From positions 2,666,001 to 2,730,000 of the forward strand of contig NZ_CP044231.1 in assembly GCF_008727755.1 (NCBI RefSeq): DNA of 64,000 nucleotides, in the 5' to 3' direction. The DNA is from Microbacterium caowuchunii. GTDB taxonomy: Bacteria > Actinomycetota > Actinomycetes > Actinomycetales > Microbacteriaceae. A program made the translations under genes and the position numbers. Positions 8,695 to 17,448 of this stretch are shown piece by piece. Below the pieces are notes generated by a model. The model was not told the origin of the DNA. It worked only from the letters and a program-made list of their open reading frames with translations, and did no database searches. Each line of letters opens with the position of its first letter. The first letter of the stretch is position 1.

Positions 8695-9543
8695 TCAGCT
8701 CTCACCGAGGAACGCGACGGCAGCCTCCCGGAAGGCTCGGGCGCCCGGCGCGTTGAAGTGGTGGCGCCCGGGGATCTCCACGAACCGGCCCTGCGGGCAC
8801 GCTGCGGCGAGCGCTCGCGACCCCTCGATGATGGCGTCGAGGGTCCCGGTGGCGAAGAGGATCGGCTGCCCCGGCGCCGTCGCCGGATCCGGGTCCGCGG
8901 CGGAGGAGAACCGCATCCCCTCGGCGATCGCCAGCAGCGCCCGCAGGTCGTTGCCCGGCACCCGTTCGATGAGCGACACGTAATTCTGGGTCACCCGGTC
9001 CTCGACGGGCGTGCCGTGCTCCACGAATGCGCGCGCCTGGTCCAGGTCGAGCCGGCTCAGCGGCACGCCATCCGGCACCCCGCCGAGCACGGTGCGCAGG
9101 ATGCGGTCCGGCAGGTCCTTCGTGACCTCCCAGCCGACCCGGGCCCCCAGCGAGTAGCCGACGTACGACGCCTCGTCGACGAGGTAGGTGTCCAGCACCA
9201 CCTCGACGTCGGCCACCAGCCGGCGCACGTCGTAGTCGCGCGCGTCGTGCGGCTTGTCGCTCAGCCCGTGACCGCGCTGATCGATTGCGAGCACGCGGTA
9301 TCCCGCCCGCAGCAGATCCCGCACCCAGCCCGTGTTCACCCAGTTGTCGCGTGTGCTCGAAGCGAATCCGTGCACGAGCACGACCGTCGGATCGGCCTCG
9401 TCGCCCCACGTGTACGTCGCTATCCGGACGTTCCCGCCGGAGATGACGAACTGCGGATCGGGGACCTCGGTGAGAGCGGGAAGCGAAGACGTCACCGCCC
9501 CATCATGCCCGCTGCAGGGAGAACCGGTGCGAGACGAGGACAT
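8695..9543 (-). CDS. Alpha/beta-hydrolase fold protein
   Basis: 282 aa with the fold's hallmarks: the oxyanion region VVLVHGFASS, strand and turn AIDQRGHGLS, the nucleophile elbow GYSLGA, an acid in GTLDAI, and the final His in GRHHFNAPG. It is probably a cytoplasmic esterase or hydrolase; the substrate cannot be told. The first 16 codons are poorly conserved in character and a GTG at codon 17 is a plausible alternative start. It converges with the epimerase gene. Confidence 0.82.
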   Translation of the reverse strand: MSSSRTGSPCSGHDGAVTSSLPALTEVPDPQFVISGGNVRIATYTWGDEADPTVVLVHGFASSTRDNWVNTGWVRDLLRAGYRVLAIDQRGHGLSDKPHDARDYDVRRLVADVEVVLDTYLVDEASYVGYSLGARVGWEVTKDLPDRILRTVLGGVPDGVPLSRLDLDQARAFVEHGTPVEDRVTQNYVSLIERVPGNDLRALLAIAEGMRFSSAADPDPATAPGQPILFATGTLDAIIEGSRALAAACPQGRFVEIPGRHHFNAPGARAFREAAVAFLGES

Positions 9544-9623
9544 CCCGTCGAGACGAGGACCCTGGCCACGGGTTCGTCCTCCAGCGGGCGGGACCTCCTC
9601 AGCTCGGGACAGCCGTCGGCTAC

Positions 9624-9893
9624 TCAGATGTGCTGCACGGCCGGCATCCGTCCCCGCCGTACGTACCGCCCCGGGTGGTGCGCCTCGTCCTCGAGCTCCT
9701 CGACCAGGTCGAGGGTGCGTGAGAGGGCATCCTGCATGGCGTCGATCGCCGTCACCAGCATCGCCGGGTCCTGAGTGCGCTTGGTCTCTTCGACGATTCC
9801 GTAAACGAGACTGAGCTCGCGACGAATGGGGTAGATCCTGGCGTCCATGCCCTCAAGTCTGTCCAGGGCCGCGGAGGTCTGCAGCCCGGACAC
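9624..9893 (-). CDS. Small hypothetical protein
   Basis: 89 aa from a GTG, or 74 aa from the ATG at 9848, which is the better-conserved-looking part. It is helical, acidic and rich in charged residues (MDARIYPIRRELSLVYGIVE, EELEDEAHH), with no membrane segment or recognised domain. Coding character is good and no better frame exists here. It is divergent from padR. Confidence 0.55.
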   Translation of the reverse strand: MSGLQTSAALDRLEGMDARIYPIRRELSLVYGIVEETKRTQDPAMLVTAIDAMQDALSRTLDLVEELEDEAHHPGRYVRRGRMPAVQHI

Positions 9894-9955
9894 ACCGTGA
9901 ATAATCGCGGGCGACGGGCTTCGGACGAACCGCGACCGTGCCCTGGACGATGATG

Positions 9956-9981
9956 TGTGTCACACACTATCGTGTGACACA
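9956..9981. promoter_or_regulatory. PadR-type operator over the promoter and start codon
   Basis: TGTGTCACAC (9956-9965) and GTGTGACACA (9972-9981) are a perfect 10-bp inverted repeat around ACTATC. The right arm ends on the first base of the padR start codon. TATCGT (9968-9973) sits between the arms 7 nt before the ATG and can serve as the -10 box of a leaderless transcript, so a bound repressor would cover the promoter. Confidence 0.7.
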
Positions 9982-10313
9982 TGAGCGACACTGAGGCTTT
10001 GGACACGCACCTGCAGGAGTTGCGGCGCGGCACGATCGTCCTGGCGTGCCTGCGCCTGCTCGTGCGACCCGGGTACGGGTACGGCCTGCTCGAACAGCTC
10101 GGTGCACACGGCTTCCCCACCGATGCGAACACCCTGTATCCCCTGCTGCGCCGGCTCGAGAAGCAGGGGCATCTCACCAGCGAGTGGAACACCGACGAGG
10201 CGCGTCCGCGCAAGTTCTACCGCACAAGCGCAGCGGGCCTGGCCCTCGCGAGCGCCCTCACCGACGAATTCCGCGCGATCGCGACGGCGATCGACAACCT
10301 TCCGCAGGAGTGA
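9981..10313 (+). CDS. PadR family transcriptional regulator
   Basis: 110 aa, a minimal PadR winged-helix protein: RRGTIVLACLRLL, GYGYGLLEQL, then NTLYPLLRRLEKQGHL and RKFYRTSAAG for the wing. It is likely to repress itself and the next gene through the 26-bp palindrome that overlaps its start; in the family, ligand or membrane stress releases the repressor. There is no ribosome site, in line with leaderless translation. The downstream membrane protein starts 4 bp after its stop, so the two are one operon. Confidence 0.9.
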   Translation: MSDTEALDTHLQELRRGTIVLACLRLLVRPGYGYGLLEQLGAHGFPTDANTLYPLLRRLEKQGHLTSEWNTDEARPRKFYRTSAAGLALASALTDEFRAIATAIDNLPQE

Positions 10314-10317
10314 TGAC

Positions 10318-11268
10318 ATGACCGGAAAGAGCAGCCTCACCGAGCGCTACGTCGCAGCGGCGACCCGCACCATCGCGCCGAGGCAACGCGACGACATCGC
10401 CGCCGAGCTCCGGGCCTCGATCGACGATCAGATCGGCGCGCTCGTGGAGACGGGGGCCTCGGCGGACGTGGCGGAGCGAACCGTGCTCACCGAGCTCGGC
10501 GACCCCGACCGGCTCGCCGCGGACTACCGGGAGAGCCCGACGTGGCTCATCGGGCCGTCCGTCTACTTCGAGTGGCGGAAGCTGCTGAAGCTGCTGATGT
10601 GGATCGTGGTCCCGGTGGCTGCATTCGGCGTTGCACTGGGGCAGACGCTCGCAGGCGCGACGATCGGCGAGGTGATCGGGTCGACGGTGGTCGCGATGAT
10701 CGGAGTGATCGTGCACCTCGGCTTCTGGGTGACGCTCGTCTTCGCCATCCTCGAACACAGCGGAGCCCAGGATGCCGTGGCCCAGACTCCGTGGACCCCG
10801 GAGCGGCTCCCCGAGCCGTCGGGCACCGTATTCGCGGACACGGTGGCGTCACTGGTCCTGCTCGCGCTCGGCGCCGGGGCGGTGATCTGGGACCGATTGA
10901 TCGGCTTCGCGCCGAGCCATTATCCGGGGCTCTCGATCCTCGACCCGGATCTGTGGCCGTGGTGGATCGCCGGGCTGTTCGTCGTCATGGCCGCGGGGGC
11001 CGTCCTCGCGATCGTGAACCTGCGCGTGGGCGGATGGACCGTGCCCACCGCGACGGCGAACGCGCTGATGCAGGTACTCCTGGCGGTTGCCGCGATCTGG
11101 CTGCTCACCCAGGACCGCCTGATCAACCCTGACCTCTGGCCGACCCTCATCACCGACGGGTATGCGGGCGAGGTGGCCTCGGTCATGGACACGATCACCG
11201 GCTTCGTGATCGCCGGGGTCGCGATCTGGTCGATCATCGACGGGTTCCTCAAGGCCCGGCGCCGATAG
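10318..11268 (+). CDS. Membrane protein with N-terminal HAAS/permease-prefix domain, partner of PadR
   Basis: 316 aa. The N-terminal cytoplasmic helical domain (about 1-75: ERYVAAATRTIAPRQRDDIA, ELGDPDRLAADYR) is the HAAS-type signalling domain typically encoded next to PadR regulators. About six membrane segments follow (from residue 90). AGGAG precedes the ATG at 10318; an upstream in-frame extension overlapping padR is ignored. In such pairs the membrane protein is often a PadR-controlled stress or transport component; its exact role is unknown. Confidence 0.8.
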   Translation: MTGKSSLTERYVAAATRTIAPRQRDDIAAELRASIDDQIGALVETGASADVAERTVLTELGDPDRLAADYRESPTWLIGPSVYFEWRKLLKLLMWIVVPVAAFGVALGQTLAGATIGEVIGSTVVAMIGVIVHLGFWVTLVFAILEHSGAQDAVAQTPWTPERLPEPSGTVFADTVASLVLLALGAGAVIWDRLIGFAPSHYPGLSILDPDLWPWWIAGLFVVMAAGAVLAIVNLRVGGWTVPTATANALMQVLLAVAAIWLLTQDRLINPDLWPTLITDGYAGEVASVMDTITGFVIAGVAIWSIIDGFLKARRR

Positions 11269-11321
11269 CCCCGCGAGCCGGCGCGGGCGGAGTCGAGCCC
11301 GCGCAGGCGGAGGGGATACGC

Positions 11322-11361
11322 CCGGCGGAGGACCGGATGCGGCACCCGCATCCTCCGCCGG
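11322..11361 (+). terminator. Hairpin downstream of the PadR operon
   Basis: CCGGCGGAGGA (11322-11332) pairs perfectly with TCCTCCGCCGG (11351-11361), with further pairing inside. It follows the membrane-protein gene and has no U-tract, so it would be an actinobacterial-type hairpin terminator at best. Confidence 0.55.
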
Positions 11362-11383
11362 CGTCATCTCCTCCGCCCAACAG

Positions 11384-11458
11384 GGAGGGAGGTCGGTCCC
11401 TCCTCCGCTCAACGGGGAAGTCGATCCCTGCACAGCAGTGAGGGAGGTATATCCCTCA
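11384..11458. repeat. Three tandem short hairpins of GGGA-6 nt-TCCC type
   Basis: GGAGGGA/TCCCTCC (11384-11403), GGGGA/TCCCT (11414-11429) and TGAGGGA/TCCCTCA (11439-11458) each enclose a 6-nt loop. Their centres are 28 and 27 bp apart. They lie between two convergent genes. They could be a termination cluster, a repeat array or a protein-binding array. Confidence 0.6.
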
Positions 11459-11478
11459 GCTAGCGCGGATCAGTGCGC

Positions 11479-11937
11479 TCAGCGCGGGACGTCGCCGCGC
11501 CATCCCTCGGTACCCGCCGCGGGCACCTCCTCGATGAGCTTCTTGAAGTTCTCGAGGTCCTTCTTGATGGCGTGGTCGTCGACACCCACGAGCGCCCCGA
11601 CCTTCTCCAGGAGCCCCGTCGGCTCCCAGTCGAGCTGCACGGTCACGCGCGTCTCGGTGTCGCTGATCTTGTGGAACGTCACGACGCCGGCGTGGTTCTC
11701 CTCACCGCCGATGCTGTTCCAGGCGATCCGCTCCTCGGGGTGCTGCTCCGTGATCTCGGCGTCGAACTCGCGCTCGGCGCCTCCGATCTTCACCTTCCAG
11801 TGCGTGTGAGTGTCGTCGGTCTGCGTGATCGACTCCACGAAGCTCATGAAGCGCGGGAACTGTTCGAACAGCGTCCACTGGTTGTACACCGCGGCGATCG
11901 GGGCCTTCACGTCCACGGTCTCGATGATGCGTGCCAT
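11479..11937 (-). CDS. SRPBCC family protein (polyketide cyclase/dehydrase-like)
   Basis: 152 aa with the START-like fold's usual pattern: MARIIETVDVKAPIAAVYNQ, FEQFPRFMSFVESI, then alternating strands and a long C-terminal helix (VDDHAIKKDLENFKKLIEE). It matches small actinobacterial coenzyme-Q-binding-like SRPBCC proteins that bind hydrophobic ligands; the ligand is unknown. AAGGGA is upstream of the ATG at a somewhat long distance. It is monocistronic. Confidence 0.85.
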   Translation of the reverse strand: MARIIETVDVKAPIAAVYNQWTLFEQFPRFMSFVESITQTDDTHTHWKVKIGGAEREFDAEITEQHPEERIAWNSIGGEENHAGVVTFHKISDTETRVTVQLDWEPTGLLEKVGALVGVDDHAIKKDLENFKKLIEEVPAAGTEGWRGDVPR

Positions 11938-12062
11938 AGCTCTGGCTTTCCCTTCGATGTCCGGTCGGATGCGGACCCCGCATCCGTGCCCCTAGTACAC
12001 GCGACCGGACCCCCGGTCCCCGGGGCGTTGCGCAACGGCGGACGAGAGCGTAAGAGAGCGCG

Positions 12063-14870
12063 CTACGCCCGGGTCGCCTCCTCGAGCAGCTCCAGCACGT
12101 GCCGGTAGGACTCACCGGTCGCCCGCGTCATGCCGATCTCGCAGGTGCGGTTGCAGGACGCGTGCGCCTGTGCGCCGAGGGCGGCGACCTCCGCCGCCTC
12201 CCGCGCGGTGGCCGACGCGGTCAGCTCCGGATGCAGCATCCCCCGGTCCCCGGCGAAGCCGCAGCAGCTCCAGTCCGTGGGCACATCGACGGTGACCGCA
12301 GCGGCCTCGGCGATCGCCACGAGGTCCGGGTCGAGGCCCATCTGCCGCGACGAGCACGTCGGATGCAGCACGAGCGACGCGACCGGAGCGGTCACCGACA
12401 ACCGCGGCAGCAGCTCCCGCCGGGCGAAGGCCACGGCGTCCTCCACCCGCACCCCCTCGGCACGAAGCATCCGCTCGAAACCCTCGCTGCAACTGGCGGC
12501 GTCGCTGATGACCGGCAGCTCGCCGCCACGTGACGCCTCCCGCACGCGCTCGACCACGCGGCGCGACATGACGTCGTACCCGCCGGCGTAGCCCTTCGAC
12601 GACCAGGGCGTCCCGCAGCACATCGACTCGACGCCCTCCGGCACGACCACCGCGACACCGGCGCGTTCGAGCAGTCGCCGGAAGGCGAACGCCACGCCGT
12701 CGCCGCCGTCAGCCGCGCCGAACATGCTGTTCACGCAGGCGGGGACGTATACGGCGATCGGGTCTCCCTCGCCCCCGCCGACGACTCCCGTCGCTCCGCG
12801 GCGGGCCGCCCCGCCACCGGGGAGGTCCGCGCTGTACCTCGGCACCGTGTCCTCGCCCAGCACCGCGCGGGCCGCGGCCGTCGCACCGGTGACGAGCGGC
12901 GCCGGTACCGCCTTGGCCGCCGACAGCGCCACCGCCCCGGCACGGGTGGCGGCGCCCCATCCGGATGCCGCCGCCTTCCAGCCCGCTGCCAGCACCGGGT
13001 TCGCGTCCTCACGGCGCAGTCGCTTCACCAGCGACCCCGTGTTGATCAGCACCGGGCACGCCGTCTGGCACATCCCGTCGACCGCACAGGTCTGCACGCC
13101 GGCGTAGTCGTAGTCGTGCTCCAGCTGCGCCACCGCCGAGACGTCGCCGGACTGTCGCGCCCGCTCGATGCCACGGCGCACGACGATGCGCTGTCGAGGC
13201 GTCAACGTCAGATCCCGGCTCGGACAGACCGGCTCGCAGTAGCCGCACTCGACGCAGCGGTCGACCTCCTCCTCGACCGGCGGAGCCAGCTTGATGCTGC
13301 GGATGTGCGCATCGGGGTCGTCGTCGATCACGACGCCCGGATTCAGCACGCGCGCCGGATCGCACAGCCGCTTGATCTCGCACATCACGTCGTACAGCTC
13401 GTCGCCGTACTGACGACGCACGTACGGCGCCATCGCCCGCCCGGTCCCGTGCTCCGCCTTGAGGTTCCCCCCGGCCGCGAGCACGAGATCGACCATGTCC
13501 TCGGTGAAGCCGAGATAGCGGCCGAGGGCCGACTCGCCCTCGAAGCGGTCCGTGAGCATGAAGTGGATGTTGCCGTCCTTGGCGTGACCGAAGATCACGC
13601 TGTCCGCGTAGCCGTACCGGTCGAACAGCTCCTGCAGCCCCTCGCATGCTTCGGCGAGCGCCGGGACGGGAACCGCCACGTCCTCCAGCAGCGCCGTCGT
13701 CCCGCTCGGACGCGCGCCCGCCACCGACGCGTACAGCCCTTTGCGGAAGGACCACGCCGCTGTCCGTGCGGCGGCGTCCGTGGCCAGGGGTGCCGGCGTG
13801 CGCAGCGGAGCCTCGGTGAGCACGCGGGAACCCGCCGCGGACAGGGCCCGCAGCTCCTCGTCGGTGCGCGCGTGGTACTCGACCAGCAGTGCGGCGTGGT
13901 CCTCGACCTCGAACCCGAGGATCTGCGCCGGCGCACCCGGGAGGCGCTGCCCGACCCGGAGCGAGGTCGCGTCCATGAGTTCCAGCGTCGCCGCTCCGGT
14001 CGCGGTGAGACCGGGAAGAGCCACGGTGGCCGCGTGCAGCGACGGGAAGACGGCGAGCGCGGTCGTCACCTTCGGCGCGATCGGGACGGTGCGGAACGTG
14101 GCCTCCGCCACGAAGGCCAGCGTCCCCTCGGATCCGATCACGAGGTGCCGGAGCAGCTCGACGGGCGCGTCGAAGTCGAGGAAGGCGTTGACTCCGTAGC
14201 CCATCGTGTTCTTCAGCGCGAAGTGCTTCCGGATCACCTCGACCGAGTGCGGATCCTGCCGCACGCGGTCCCGGAGCCGCAGGAGCCCGGCGACCAGCTC
14301 CGGTTCCCGCGCACGCAGGTGCGCGTCCGCATCCGGGGCGGCCGTGTCCAGGATCGTGCCGGAGGGCAGCACCAGTACGGCGGACTCCAGCGTGCGGTAC
14401 GTGTTCTGGTCCGTGCCGCACGCCATCCCGCTGGAGTTGTTGGCCACGACGCCGCCGATCGTGCACGCCGCCTCGCTGGCCGGGTCCGGCCCGAGCCGGA
14501 AGCCGTACGGGGCGAGACGCGCGTTCACCTGTCGCACCGTTGCGCCCGACTGCACGCGCACCCGCGCCCCGTCGGAGAGCACCTCGATGTCGCGGAATCG
14601 CTGCCGCACGTCGATCATCAGGCCGTCGCCGCTGCCCTGGCCGGACAGGCTCGTCCCCCCGGAGCGGAACGTGACCGGCATCCCTTCCCGCGCCGCCGCG
14701 CGGAGCAGTCCACCGACCTCCGCGGCATCCGCGGCGACCACCACGGCCTGCGGCGTCAGCAGGAAGTGCGAGGCGTCGCCCGCGTAGGCGACGCGGTCGA
14801 TGAGCCGGGTCTTGATGCGCGACGCCTCCGCCACCGCGGCGGCGATCGCGGGAGGGAGTTCGGTGTTCAC
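12063..14870 (-). CDS. FAD-linked oxidase with Fe-S and CCG domains, probable D-lactate dehydrogenase
   Basis: 935 aa: FAD-binding PCMH-type domain (about 35-270, with FRSGGTSLSGQGSG), FAD-oxidase C-terminal domain (to about 530, with HAKDGNIHFML), a 4Fe-4S pair (CVECGYCEPVCP and CAVDGMCQTACP), then two cysteine-rich CCG modules (CCGTPWSS, CCGFAGDRGM). This is the layout of quinone-linked D-lactate / D-2-hydroxyacid dehydrogenases (YdiJ-like). The start is the GTG at 14870, whose GTGA overlaps the nagB stop, so it is the last gene of the amino-sugar operon. MurQ releases D-lactate from MurNAc-6-phosphate, so oxidation of that D-lactate to pyruvate is the natural role; glycolate or 2-hydroxyglutarate are alternatives. 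Confidence 0.82.
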   Translation of the reverse strand: MNTELPPAIAAAVAEASRIKTRLIDRVAYAGDASHFLLTPQAVVVAADAAEVGGLLRAAAREGMPVTFRSGGTSLSGQGSGDGLMIDVRQRFRDIEVLSDGARVRVQSGATVRQVNARLAPYGFRLGPDPASEAACTIGGVVANNSSGMACGTDQNTYRTLESAVLVLPSGTILDTAAPDADAHLRAREPELVAGLLRLRDRVRQDPHSVEVIRKHFALKNTMGYGVNAFLDFDAPVELLRHLVIGSEGTLAFVAEATFRTVPIAPKVTTALAVFPSLHAATVALPGLTATGAATLELMDATSLRVGQRLPGAPAQILGFEVEDHAALLVEYHARTDEELRALSAAGSRVLTEAPLRTPAPLATDAAARTAAWSFRKGLYASVAGARPSGTTALLEDVAVPVPALAEACEGLQELFDRYGYADSVIFGHAKDGNIHFMLTDRFEGESALGRYLGFTEDMVDLVLAAGGNLKAEHGTGRAMAPYVRRQYGDELYDVMCEIKRLCDPARVLNPGVVIDDDPDAHIRSIKLAPPVEEEVDRCVECGYCEPVCPSRDLTLTPRQRIVVRRGIERARQSGDVSAVAQLEHDYDYAGVQTCAVDGMCQTACPVLINTGSLVKRLRREDANPVLAAGWKAAASGWGAATRAGAVALSAAKAVPAPLVTGATAAARAVLGEDTVPRYSADLPGGGAARRGATGVVGGGEGDPIAVYVPACVNSMFGAADGGDGVAFAFRRLLERAGVAVVVPEGVESMCCGTPWSSKGYAGGYDVMSRRVVERVREASRGGELPVISDAASCSEGFERMLRAEGVRVEDAVAFARRELLPRLSVTAPVASLVLHPTCSSRQMGLDPDLVAIAEAAAVTVDVPTDWSCCGFAGDRGMLHPELTASATAREAAEVAALGAQAHASCNRTCEIGMTRATGESYRHVLELLEEATRA

Positions 14871-15646
14871 CAGCCCTGCCACTCCGGCTTGAACCGCGCG
14901 ACGTCGCGGTAATAGTCCGCGTGGCCGAGCCCGCTCGCGGCGTCCTCGTCGAGGATGACGGTGACGTGCGGATGCAGCTGCACGATGGACCCCGGGATGC
15001 TCGCCGAGAGCGGACCCTCGAGCGCCGCCGCGACCGCCTGCGCCTTCTGCGCCCCGAACGCGAGGAGCAGCAGGTGCCGCGCATCGCGGATGGTGCCGAG
15101 CCCCTGAGTGACGCAGTGCCGGGGCACGTCGTCGATCGAGTCGAAGAACCGGGCGTTGTCGCGCCGGGTCTGCTCCGTCAGCGTCTTCACCCGCGTGCGC
15201 GAGGCGAGCGACGAGCCCGGCTCGTTGAATCCCACATGACCGTCGCTGCCGATACCGAGGATCTGCAGCCCGACCCCGCCCGCTGCGGCGATCTCCGCCT
15301 CGTACCGCTCCCCCGCGTGGGGCAGCGACGCGGCGTCGGCCGGCGGCACGTGCACGTGCTGCGGATCGAGTCCGAGCGGCTCGACGATCTCCCGGCGGAG
15401 CACCTCGCGGTACGACTCCGGGTGCCCGGCGGGGAGGCCGACGTACTCGTCGAGGGCGAACGCACGCAGCCGCGACAGGTCCCGTCCGCCTCTCGTGCGC
15501 GCCAGTTCCCGGTAGAGCGGCTCCGGGGTGGACCCGGTCGCCACCCCGAGCACCGGCTCGGGGACGCCGTCGAGGTACTCCCACACGACCCGCGCTGCCA
15601 GCTCGCCCGCGGCGTCCCGATCAGCGACGATGAGGATCTCCGCCAT
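14867..15646 (-). CDS. nagB: Glucosamine-6-phosphate deaminase
   Basis: 259 aa, full length for NagB. It converts glucosamine-6-phosphate to fructose-6-phosphate and ammonia. Visible motifs: GVATGSTPEPLY (phosphate binding), FALDEYVGLPAGHPESY, and GIGSDGHVGFNEPGSSL with catalytic Asp, His and Glu, followed by KTLTEQTRRDNARF. The ATG at 15646 overlaps the permease stop by one base (TGATG) with AGGG upstream; a longer in-frame extension is rejected. It shares the KTLTEQTRRDNARFF block with the second nagB at 28.9-29.7 kb. Confidence 0.95.
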   Translation of the reverse strand: MAEILIVADRDAAGELAARVVWEYLDGVPEPVLGVATGSTPEPLYRELARTRGGRDLSRLRAFALDEYVGLPAGHPESYREVLRREIVEPLGLDPQHVHVPPADAASLPHAGERYEAEIAAAGGVGLQILGIGSDGHVGFNEPGSSLASRTRVKTLTEQTRRDNARFFDSIDDVPRHCVTQGLGTIRDARHLLLLAFGAQKAQAVAAALEGPLSASIPGSIVQLHPHVTVILDEDAASGLGHADYYRDVARFKPEWQGW

Positions 15647-16494
15647 CAGCCCTTCACCCCGCTCGAGGCGATCCCCTGCACGAACACGCGCTGGGAGATG
15701 AGGAACACGATGAGGGTGGGCAGCGACGCGATCAGCGCTCCGGCGATCACGACGTTCTGGTAGTCGAAGCTCATCGTGTACGACATGAGCCGGTTCAGCG
15801 TGAGCACCACCGGGTACATCGCCTCGGTGCGCAGGATCGTGAGCGGCCACAGGAAGTTGTTCCACGAGAACACGAACATGAACACCGCGAGCGTCACGAC
15901 GGCAGGCTTGATCAGCGGCACCACGAACTGCCAGACGATGCGGAACTCGCTCGCCCCGTCCAGGCGCGCGGCCTCGATGAGCTCATCCGGGACGTCCATG
16001 ATGAACTGCCGCATGAGGAAGATCCCGAACGCGTTCGCCAGCCAGGGCAGCAGCACCCCGATGTAGGAGTCCGACAGCCCCATCGAGTTCACCAGGTAGT
16101 ACAGCGGCACGAGCGTGACGATGGGCGGCAGGAACATCGTCGCGACGATGCCCCAGAACATCAGGTTCTTCCCGCGGAACTGGTACTTCGCGAACACGTA
16201 GCCCGCGAGGATGCTGGTGATCAGCACCGAGATCGTGGCCCCGCCGGCGATGATGACGCTGTTCATCATGGACTGGGCGAACGGCACCTGGGTCAGCGCC
16301 GCGTTCACCTGGTCGAACGTCGGCGACGCCGGGAACCACGTCGGCGGGATCGTCACGAACTCGGCGGGCGTCTTGAACGCCGAGATCACCAGCCAGTACA
16401 GCGGGAACAACGGCACCACGGCCACGACCGCGAGCAGCAGGTACAGCAGCGCGCGCTGGGCGAGCGTGCGGGGATGGGTGCGGCGGCGGCTCAT
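15646..16494 (-). CDS. Carbohydrate ABC transporter permease (MalG/NagG type)
   Basis: 282 aa, six predicted membrane segments, with the inner-membrane permease EAA loop DELIEAARLDGAS...PLIKP near 185-210. It is the second permease of a CUT1-type sugar importer, starting 4 bp inside the end of the first permease gene. No ATPase is encoded in the cluster; such actinobacterial importers commonly use a shared MsiK-type ATPase encoded elsewhere. Context points to an amino sugar such as GlcNAc or MurNAc. Confidence 0.92.
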   Translation of the reverse strand: MSRRRTHPRTLAQRALLYLLLAVVAVVPLFPLYWLVISAFKTPAEFVTIPPTWFPASPTFDQVNAALTQVPFAQSMMNSVIIAGGATISVLITSILAGYVFAKYQFRGKNLMFWGIVATMFLPPIVTLVPLYYLVNSMGLSDSYIGVLLPWLANAFGIFLMRQFIMDVPDELIEAARLDGASEFRIVWQFVVPLIKPAVVTLAVFMFVFSWNNFLWPLTILRTEAMYPVVLTLNRLMSYTMSFDYQNVVIAGALIASLPTLIVFLISQRVFVQGIASSGVKG

Positions 16495-17435
16495 CGCTTC
16501 CTCGCCTTCGAGATGGCGTTCAGGACCACGCCGACCAGCACGATCAGCATGAACAGCGAGACGGCGAGCGCGCTGGCGTCGCCGGCCTGCCCGTACTGGA
16601 ACGCCGAACGCTGGATCTCGAACGAGACCACGTTGGTCGACCCGGCGGGACCGCCCTGGGTCAGCAGGTAGATCGGGTCGAACACCTGGATGGAGTTGAT
16701 GATGGTCATCAGGACCACGAACACGAGCGAACCGCTCAGCATCGGGATGGTGATGGACCGGGTCTGGCGCACGATCCCGGCGCCGTCGACCTTGGCGGCC
16801 TCGTACAGCTCCTCGGGGATCTGGGTGAGACCGGCGACCAGCAGGATGACGTAGTAGCCGAGCATCTGCCAGACGTTGAAGATGACGAGGGAGACCAGCG
16901 CCCAGGAAGGGTCGCTGAGCCAGCCGGGGGGCGTGATCCCGATCGCCTGGATCATGGCGCTCAGCGGGCCGTAGCCGGGAGCGTAGATATTGCTCCAGAT
17001 GATCACGATCGCGATCGTCGGGATCACGTACGTGGCGAAGAGGATGACGCGCACGATGTTGCGCCCGCGCAGCCGCGGGAAGTACAGCAGCATGGCGATG
17101 AGGAACGCCAGCGGCACGGTGATCACGACGCTCAGCAGCACGTACACGCCGGTGTTGGCGATCGCCTGGACGCGCGCGCTGTCACTCAGCAAGCGCGCGT
17201 AGTTGTCGAGGCCGACGAAGTCCATCTCGGTGATCGGGGTGAACATCGACCAGCGGTGGAAGCTGATGACGATGGTCATGATCATCGGGACGACGGTGAA
17301 CAGTCCGATGATGAGCACCGTGGGACTCAGGAAGATCGCCGCGGTGATCCCGCGGTGCGCCTTGTCCGTCCGGCGGCGACGTGGCCGGGGGAGGCCCGAG
17401 ATCGGGCCTCCCCCGGTTGTTGACGTGAGGTTCAC
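16491..17435 (-). CDS. Carbohydrate ABC transporter permease (MalF/NagF type)
   Basis: 314 aa with about six membrane segments and the EAA loop EELYEAAKVDGAGIVRQTRSI. It forms the importer's membrane pore together with the following permease. It starts 13 bp after the stop of the substrate-binding protein gene. The basic N-terminus (PRPRRRRTDKAHRG) is cytoplasmic. Confidence 0.92.
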   Translation of the reverse strand: MNLTSTTGGGPISGLPRPRRRRTDKAHRGITAAIFLSPTVLIIGLFTVVPMIMTIVISFHRWSMFTPITEMDFVGLDNYARLLSDSARVQAIANTGVYVLLSVVITVPLAFLIAMLLYFPRLRGRNIVRVILFATYVIPTIAIVIIWSNIYAPGYGPLSAMIQAIGITPPGWLSDPSWALVSLVIFNVWQMLGYYVILLVAGLTQIPEELYEAAKVDGAGIVRQTRSITIPMLSGSLVFVVLMTIINSIQVFDPIYLLTQGGPAGSTNVVSFEIQRSAFQYGQAGDASALAVSLFMLIVLVGVVLNAISKARKR

Positions 17436-17448
17436 GGGTTCCTTTTCG

